A stretch of DNA of 64,000 nucleotides from CAYSCX01 sp964429575 (GTDB lineage Bacteria > Desulfobacterota > Binatia > Binatales > Binataceae), in assembly GCA_964429575.1 (NCBI GenBank), contig CAYSCX010000012.1, positions 16,832-80,831 on the forward strand, in the 5' to 3' direction. Numbering within the stretch: the first letter of the stretch is position 1; each line of letters begins with the position of its first letter. Shown here in pieces: positions 58,913 through 64,000 of this stretch. The position numbers and the translations under genes are program-made. The notes under the pieces are model-generated. The model was not told where the DNA came from, made no database searches, and saw only the letters and a list, made by a program, of their open reading frames with translations.

Positions 58913-60307
58913 TCACTCCCACATCGTCGCCCACCACGGCCGTGATTTCGCCGCGCCGCCGCTGACGCCTGCCTTCTTGATCACTTCATTCACGTCCCAG
59001 CCCGTCAGCGATGCCAGCGTCTCGGCTTCACGCACGCGCCTGCGCTCTACTTCCCGCAAGTACCGCCGCGCCTCGGGACATGCGTCCTGCGCTCCCTTCC
59101 ATGCGCGTCTCAGCACGTAGCGCGCCTGATAGTTCTGCTGGTCGCCGGTCTCCTGGAACACGGGATCCTCCGGGAAGCTCTCGCGCGTGTAGCGCACGTG
59201 GAGCCGCGTGACCATCACTGCAAGCGGCCCGCCGCCGGGCTGCGGGAAGATCATCGAGCGCGCGCCACGACCCTGCGGCTGAACGCCTCCGTCATCCTCG
59301 AGCCAGAACACACCGAGACTCCTCAGCTCCTCGGCCGTCAGCGGCGGTCCCGCGCACGGGTCGCACCAGCCCATGTTCCATACGTACTCGGTGAACATGG
59401 TGCTCATCGAGTTGCGCTCCGCCAGACGCCCGAACATCGCCTTGTAGAAACTCCCGAAATCGTCGCGCACGTACTCTGGCAGCTCCGCGTCGGTCGGCAG
59501 CATCTCGGTGCGATAGTTGGTCGCCTCGACGCGCCCGTCGCGCGTGAGCACGTAGATCACCAGCTCCTGCGGACCTTGCGCGTTTATCATCCCGAGCCGC
59601 ACCGGCAGCATGAACTTTGGCGACTCGAACGCGAACTGCAGCGGCCGCAGGTAGGTGAGCCCCGTCCGCTTCTGCTCGCCCAGATTCACTTTCGCGACGA
59701 AGAACTTCATCTCCTGTTTGATGTACGGCCGAAGTGCCTCGCGCGCGCCGTAAGGAATCCGGTAGCCACTTTGGATGAGCCAGGTTTCGAGGCCCGCGGA
59801 ATCCTTCGCCGAAAGAATCACGATGTCGTACTCGCCGACCGTGTACTGCGCCTCGATCGTAATGCCGAGACTGCGCGCATTCTGTCGCGACGGCGCTCCG
59901 CTCGCCCCCGCCGCATCCGCGGATTTCTCCATGAGCATGTACGGCCCGGGCATCGCGCACGGGTCCGGATCGAAGTACTCAACCAGTCGAGGCGCCGAGT
60001 ACGAGTCGAGCTTGCGGAACAACTCGCGATCCCCAATGTGCACCTGCCCCTGCTTGAGCACGGTCGGAACCGGCACCACCAGCGCGAACTCCGCAGGCTC
60101 GCCCGCGTAGTCGTTCATCAGGCTGATGACCGTTCGGTTCTCATGTCGCGCGATCACCACCTGCGACGCCTTGTTAATCAGGCTTGCATCGGCTTTGCCG
60201 ACGTAGAAACCGCAGAATGCGCCTGCGTCAGGCGGCTTCGCGAGCGCCCCGAGCAGCGTCAACGCGAACATCGCCGCGCCTATCACTATTGTCCTTCGTG
60301 CGATCAT
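58913..60307 (-). CDS. DUF2330 secreted protein
   Basis: A 464-aa exported protein. A signal peptide (about 1-30, MFALTLLGALAKPPDAGA) is followed by the DUF2330 opening FCGFYVGKADASLINKASQV, VIARHENRTVISLMNDYAGE and PAEFALVVPVPTVLKQGQVH. IVILSAKDSAGLETWLIQSG and VRLGMINAQGPQELVIYVLT follow. The biochemical role is unknown. ATG 60307 has a textbook AAGGAGG five bases upstream even though it lies 80 bp inside the 3' end of the upstream gene. Its C-terminus lacks the membrane anchor often present in the family. Confidence 0.9.
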   Translation of the reverse strand: MIARRTIVIGAAMFALTLLGALAKPPDAGAFCGFYVGKADASLINKASQVVIARHENRTVISLMNDYAGEPAEFALVVPVPTVLKQGQVHIGDRELFRKLDSYSAPRLVEYFDPDPCAMPGPYMLMEKSADAAGASGAPSRQNARSLGITIEAQYTVGEYDIVILSAKDSAGLETWLIQSGYRIPYGAREALRPYIKQEMKFFVAKVNLGEQKRTGLTYLRPLQFAFESPKFMLPVRLGMINAQGPQELVIYVLTRDGRVEATNYRTEMLPTDAELPEYVRDDFGSFYKAMFGRLAERNSMSTMFTEYVWNMGWCDPCAGPPLTAEELRSLGVFWLEDDGGVQPQGRGARSMIFPQPGGGPLAVMVTRLHVRYTRESFPEDPVFQETGDQQNYQARYVLRRAWKGAQDACPEARRYLREVERRRVREAETLASLTGWDVNEVIKKAGVSGGAAKSRPWWATMWE

Positions 60308-61151
60308 TGCTGCCTCCTTGTGGCTTCCATTCGAACTTGGGCGCCGGCCAAATCACGTCCCACAGCGCAACCGCGGGTGACGCGATGAACAGCGCCCAGA
60401 TCAAACCGTTGGTGAAATACAGTTCGTACTGCCAGGCGAATGCCGCCGCCGCGACCAGCGCCGCGTGCGCAATCCGCCCGCGCGCGTGATTCGGCCCGGT
60501 CATCGGATCGGAAATCATGAAGAATGCGAACAGCAGCAGCGCGCCGCTCTGCAGTTGATGCGTCCACACGCCGAACTGCTGCCCAAGGTACGCCACCCGA
60601 ATCGCGATGGCGCCCAGATAGAAGGAGAGGAACCCGAAACTGATGTCGCCGCGATGCGCGCGGCGTGTCACCAGCGTACCGAGCACAAACAGCCATCCCG
60701 CCACCGCAACCTCGTTGCCCCACTGGCCGGGCGACACCCACACCCCCGGCAACGCGGTGAGCGCGAAGATGATCCCGAACGTCGCGGGGTTGAAGAGATG
60801 CTTCCCTCGAATGCGAAAAATTCCCTTCGAGCTGATCGCGGCTCCTGCGGCGAGCGGATGGACGAAGTAGTTGTCCGCGCGAAGCAGCAGCGCGAGGCTC
60901 AGCGACGTGATGAGCGCGCTTCGATAGGAGCGGGGCTTATGCGGGTTGAGCCGCCAGTCGATGTGTTGCGCGGCGAGAGCCGCGGCAAAGGTCAGCGCGA
61001 TCTGGAGCGGCCGGATGCTGAAGTCGCGCAGCAGCGCGCCCGCAGCAAGGAGAGAGCCGAGGAAGAATATTTGAAAGATGCGCGCGTCGGCGAAAAATAC
61101 ACGAAATCGCGCGAGCTTGTCCGCGGCTGAATCGTGGGTCGTGCCATCCAT
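60228..61151 (-). CDS. RnfD/NqrB-like membrane protein
   Basis: A 307-aa protein with eight or so TM helices and FNPATFGIIFALTALPGVWV, plus the flavin-attachment region ISDPMTGPNHARGRIAHA, which matches the DP-x-T-x-P motif of RnfD/NqrB. Those proteins carry covalent FMN in ion-pumping complexes. None of the other Rnf or Nqr subunits is adjacent. ATG 61151 has GAGGG nine bases upstream; the longer frame is a shadow of the anti-sigma gene. Its last 26 codons overlap the DUF2330 gene. An electron-entry role for periplasmic enzymes is possible. Confidence 0.78.
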   Translation of the reverse strand: MDGTTHDSAADKLARFRVFFADARIFQIFFLGSLLAAGALLRDFSIRPLQIALTFAAALAAQHIDWRLNPHKPRSYRSALITSLSLALLLRADNYFVHPLAAGAAISSKGIFRIRGKHLFNPATFGIIFALTALPGVWVSPGQWGNEVAVAGWLFVLGTLVTRRAHRGDISFGFLSFYLGAIAIRVAYLGQQFGVWTHQLQSGALLLFAFFMISDPMTGPNHARGRIAHAALVAAAAFAWQYELYFTNGLIWALFIASPAVALWDVIWPAPKFEWKPQGGSNDRTKDNSDRRGDVRVDAARGAREAA

Positions 61152-61221
61152 CGAGTCGTCCCTCTCGACCCTTTGAACGGCTGCCCCGAATTTTCTTGCA
61201 GGGGGTAATCTGACGGCGCGG

Positions 61222-62349
61222 CTAACGGTGCGAAACGGACCTCCAACTGACGCCGCCATCGACGGTTGCAAACTCCCGCCCGTCGCGCGCTTGCACTCTC
61301 GCACGGTCGGCGCTTTGCGCATGCACTCCCACAAAGTCCGCTCTGGCCGGCACCGCGACGCGCTGCCACTTCTCACCGTCGGTCGTGCGCAGGATGGTCG
61401 ATCCGCGTCCGACCACCCAACACACTTTCGACGATGGCGCGGAGCCGGCCAGCAGGTCGGCGCCAACCCCGCTCGCAAGCACGCGGAGGCCGCTCGATTC
61501 GCGCAAGGCGATGAGCCCTCCTTCGCCTACGATCCATTCCTTTGCGCCATCCGCCGATCTTACCTCGACGTTTCCAACCGCCGGTTCATCGCCCAGCTTG
61601 TCGGCTCTCATCGAGCCGAACGACGAGCGGTCGCGCGAGAGAGTCTTCGCGCGAAACTCCGCACGTGCTTCCGAAGCCGCCACGGATGCGGAGGGTGCAC
61701 CCGCGGCCTCGCCGAGTCGGCCTTCAACGAGTCGTTCTGCGGGCGCCGCGCCTCCAATCACGTCGGCGGGCGCAGCAACGTCGCGGTCCTTCGACATTCC
61801 GACATCCCCGCCGCCGCGACGCACGTCACTCGCCGCGCCGCCGATTACGGACGGCGTGTTCTCGCGGCGATTCTCAGTATCGCGCGGCCGCAAACTTACC
61901 GCCTTCTGCTTAAGTTCGTCCGCTGATTCAGGTCGAGCCGCTTCGCGCTCTTGCTTGGACAACATCGCGATCTCGCCGCGCGACGCCACCTGGTCCCGCG
62001 AGCGCAATACCGTTGCAACGACGACCAGCGCGAGCACGGCCGCCAACGCCGGCGCCAGCACTCGCCAACGAGAAGCCCGTGCCTGCGGAAGCACTTGCGC
62101 CAGTCCGATTTGCGCGGCGCCGCCTTCCTCGCTGCGGCCGATCGCCGCGAGCTGCGCCCGACAGCGTTCACACGTCGCGAAATGCTGATCGAGGCGCTCG
62201 AGTTCGGCGTGCGTCACCGCTCGCTCGCAGTACGCCGCGAGTATCTCGGACGCCGGGCAGTCACCGCGAGGCCGCGAGCCTGCGCTCCTTAGCGCACCAC
62301 GCAAGGCCGCCTCGAACTGTCGCTGGTCGTTCTCGCTCAATTGCGCCAT
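61222..62349 (-). CDS. Anti-sigma factor with zinc finger, TM and BNR-like sensor domain
   Basis: A 375-aa membrane protein. The N-terminal ZAS zinc finger carries DQHFATCERCRAQL (His-x3-Cys-x2-Cys), the hallmark of ECF anti-sigma factors. A TM helix lies at about 94-112 (VLAPALAAVLALVVVATVL). A long Arg/Glu/Ala-rich linker comes next. The C-terminal 100 residues show KVCWVVGRGSTILRTTDGEKW and FATVDGGVSW, which resemble BNR/Ycf48 sialidase-like propeller blades. It follows the sigma gene on the same strand. The propeller fragment is an unusual periplasmic sensor. Confidence 0.82.
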   Translation of the reverse strand: MAQLSENDQRQFEAALRGALRSAGSRPRGDCPASEILAAYCERAVTHAELERLDQHFATCERCRAQLAAIGRSEEGGAAQIGLAQVLPQARASRWRVLAPALAAVLALVVVATVLRSRDQVASRGEIAMLSKQEREAARPESADELKQKAVSLRPRDTENRRENTPSVIGGAASDVRRGGGDVGMSKDRDVAAPADVIGGAAPAERLVEGRLGEAAGAPSASVAASEARAEFRAKTLSRDRSSFGSMRADKLGDEPAVGNVEVRSADGAKEWIVGEGGLIALRESSGLRVLASGVGADLLAGSAPSSKVCWVVGRGSTILRTTDGEKWQRVAVPARADFVGVHAQSADRARVQARDGREFATVDGGVSWRSVSHR

Positions 62350-62402
62350 CCCATGATCAAGAACGTTTGAATCGCGGTTCGTTGCACGTTCGGCAGTTCA
62401 AC

Positions 62403-63263
62403 TCAGCGCGCGGTTTCCACCGCGGCGCCGAAATCGACGTTCAATTCCTCGCTTGCAAGATCATAACACACGCGAATTTGGTCATCGTTGAGTCCGCCGT
62501 CATGGCGCAGCGTGCGTTCCACCCGCCCGCGAATTTCGCCGCGCGTGCGCTCGAGTCTGCGCGAGACCGTCGATTCGTGGTCGTGCATGAGCCGCCCGAT
62601 TTCGCGCAGCGTCAGACCGTCGCGGTAGTAGTACGCAAGCCGCAGGCGATCGCGCGCATCGAGATTGTCGAGCGCCGCGGCAAGCGCGCGGCCGACCAGC
62701 TGCACGTAGCGGGTGCGATCCGGATTTGGCGGCGGATCATCCGTCGCGGCTTCCGGCGCGCTCTCGAGCGGTTCGGTCGTTCGCGCCGCCCGAAGGTAGT
62801 CGATGTGGCGTTGCGCAATGACTGCGCGAAGCCACGTCGCGAGGCTGCTCCTGCCGCCGAAGTAGTCGAGCAGCGAGCGGCGGCGCCCCGCGCGCACCTC
62901 GAGCCCGAACAGCTCCGCGTAGAGCGAATCGGCGAGCTCCCGCCCGATCGTCTCATCGCGTGCGATCGCGCGTGCCGCCGATTGAAGCGCCGGCCGGTAA
63001 CGTTCGACGAAATATTCCCATGCCGGCGCCGAGCCGCATCGGCATGCGACCGCGAGTGCAAGATCATCCGCGCGCAGCGAGTCCAAATATCGCTCGAGGT
63101 CCGCAGCATTGCCCGCGCTTCGCTTGAACGATTCGACGCTGCGATGAAGCGCCGCCGCGAAGTCGTCCGCGCCGACGCCCCATCTGGCGGCGTCGCCCCG
63201 CGCGCAGGCTCGCGCAATCGCCGCCGCGTACCTCGTACGAAATTCTGGGAGCGCGCCGCTCAC
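62403..63263 (-). CDS. ECF-like sigma-70 family factor
   Basis: A 286-aa sigma factor. Region 2 contains DSLYAELFGLEV and SSLATWLRAVIAQRHIDYLR for core and -10 binding. Region 4 contains LDARDRLRLAYYYRDGLTLR and the HTH EIGRLMHDHESTVSRRLERT for -35 recognition. The N-terminal 100 residues are an extension not seen in small ECFs. It starts GTG 63263, overlapping the hotdog gene stop as GTGA, and precedes its anti-sigma gene by 53 bp. The regulon is unknown; candidate targets are the downstream RnfD-like and DUF2330 genes. Confidence 0.9.
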   Translation of the reverse strand: MSGALPEFRTRYAAAIARACARGDAARWGVGADDFAAALHRSVESFKRSAGNAADLERYLDSLRADDLALAVACRCGSAPAWEYFVERYRPALQSAARAIARDETIGRELADSLYAELFGLEVRAGRRRSLLDYFGGRSSLATWLRAVIAQRHIDYLRAARTTEPLESAPEAATDDPPPNPDRTRYVQLVGRALAAALDNLDARDRLRLAYYYRDGLTLREIGRLMHDHESTVSRRLERTRGEIRGRVERTLRHDGGLNDDQIRVCYDLASEELNVDFGAAVETAR

Positions 63264-63562
63264 GTCTGGAGGCGAGCTGCAGTTCCGCTCAGCGCCGCGA
63301 GATCGCCTTCGTCGAGTAGCGACGCAATCGCGGCGGCGAACATCTCGTCGATGAAGACCGCGAGATAACCGCCACTCACCGTGCCGAATGGATTAACCGC
63401 GTGCGCCGGCTGCGCGGTCCACACCCATCGCGACGCGCCCTTGGTGAAGTCCTCCGGGCGCATCCCGAGCATCAAGTTGTGCGATTCGTACTCGCTGATT
63501 CGGTTCTCGCCGATGATCCGGTTCAGCTCCGCGACCGGTCGCAAGCGGCTCTCTGATGCCAC
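63260..63562 (-). pseudogene. Truncated PaaI-type hotdog thioesterase
   Basis: A 100-aa frame holding the first half of a hotdog fold: HNLMLGMRPEDF, then the helix NPFGTVSGGYLAVFIDEMFA with the general-base Asp. It stops at GTAARLQT where the next beta strands should begin. PaaI-like thioesterases need about 140 aa, so the strands forming the substrate sheet are missing. The frame closes by the GTGA overlap with the sigma factor. Either a remnant or an uncommon short variant; I favour a decayed gene. Confidence 0.6.
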
Positions 63563-63682
63563 CCACTAGAATGTGCTGGTGAGCGGGAGCGGGCGCAAGC
63601 CTCGATGCGGGCCCGATGGCTCGCCCGGCAAGCCACCCCGCTTCGACCGCGGACTTTGAGCGGCCAGGAACTGAAGGCCGCC

Positions 63683-64000
63683 TCAACTTCCAGATGCTTT
63701 TCTGTCCAACGTAAATCCTCCAAGGAGGCGCGAGATTACGGGCACCAGAGCGCCGACGCCGGTCATGATTGCGAGCGCGGAGCCTAGTAAACCCGGCTGT
63801 GTAACAAACAGAAAACCAGCCAAGGCAAGCAGGGAACCCGCGATCACCACTTTCGCATTCGCCCAGCCTGCGGATCTGTCCTCACGTTCCAGCGCAACCA
63901 CAACCTCTCGATCGGGCGCCTTCACAACATAGTCGCGAAGCGCCTCATCGCGCAGCGAGAGAGCCGGATCAAATCGAATCAATCCCATGTCATAGAGCTT
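63683..64000 (-). CDS. Membrane protein of unknown function (N-terminus off window)
   Basis: The frame enters from the right edge. It reads KLYDMGLIRFDPALSLRDEA and ends at stop 63683. The C-terminal 60 residues carry two hydrophobic helices (VVIAGSLLALAGFLFVTQP and ALAIMTGVGALVPVISRLLG) with a short basic tail. ATG 63988 could start it, but coding continues upstream, so a longer protein is likely. No family was recognised. Between it and the hotdog remnant, 120 bp are empty. Confidence 0.55.
   Translation of the reverse strand, partial: KLYDMGLIRFDPALSLRDEALRDYVVKAPDREVVVALEREDRSAGWANAKVVIAGSLLALAGFLFVTQPGLLGSALAIMTGVGALVPVISRLLGGFTLDRKASGS

Noticed and set aside
1..64000. CRISPR arrays, tRNA and rRNA genes, prophage
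   Set aside because: No regularly spaced direct repeats, no cloverleaf-like runs in the intergenic gaps, no 16S/23S strings and no phage structural genes were recognised.

Overview
The window is GC-rich bacterial chromosome, densely coded on both strands. No rRNA, tRNA, CRISPR array, integrase or intact transposase was recognised. The cell is Gram-negative: there are several lipobox lipoproteins, a LolB-like lipoprotein, an ExbB/ExbD motor and a dipeptide ABC importer. The gene mix suggests a deltaproteobacterial or Binatota-like soil or aquatic lineage: HCCA-type isomerase, glutathione S-transferase, several SDRs, LutABC, class II ribonucleotide reductase and a stand-alone MoxR ATPase. The taxonomic guess is inference only; no marker here was compared with a database.

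Layout. 1-7216 (minus): partial phoH, alaS, recA, thpR, a DsbA-fold isomerase and a DUF3108 protein. 7290-9098: HEAT-repeat secreted protein, small secreted protein and DciA/DUF721. 9099-12472: repeat copy, operator, promoter and hairpin leader, then nrdJ. 12473-12948: intergenic patchwork of palindromic elements. 12949-16741: zinc-ribbon/TPR membrane protein, GST, APH-like kinase and a 54-aa coiled-coil protein. 16738-21601 (minus): lutA, lutC, lutB, a SirB1-like protein and queG. 21722-33816 (mostly plus): erpA, unknown protein, fabG, lytic transglycosylase (minus), LeuA regulatory-domain protein, DCC protein, cysS, MoxR ATPase, NHL protein, threonine aldolase, SDR and APC permease.

33852-37451 (minus) is the most distinctive cassette: ExbB, two ExbD proteins, a TonB-like membrane protein whose periplasmic end is a von Willebrand A domain, and a secreted Ala/Lys-rich protein. 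37924-44556: lipoprotein, SDR, LMW phosphatase, CoA-binding protein, Nudix hydrolase and two divergent GT39-like membrane glycosyltransferases. 44946-53958: TPR lipoprotein, LolB-like lipoprotein, complete DppA-B-C-D-F-type importer and a bactofilin, all on one strand with overlaps. 53939-58671: rplS, then the trmD operon (ffh, rpsP, khpA, rimM, trmD) with a SPOUT methyltransferase at its end. 58913-64000 (minus): DUF2330 protein overlapping an RnfD/NqrB-like protein, anti-sigma and sigma factor pair, truncated hotdog protein and a partial membrane protein.

Three same-strand copies of a roughly 150-185 bp intergenic repeat with paired arms (9114, 39474, 44737), plus several families of short GC-rich palindromes, punctuate the gene borders. 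Several start codons were moved downstream of the longest open frame where a Shine-Dalgarno sequence, signal peptide or family alignment supports the shorter form. Coordinates are given for the chosen start.
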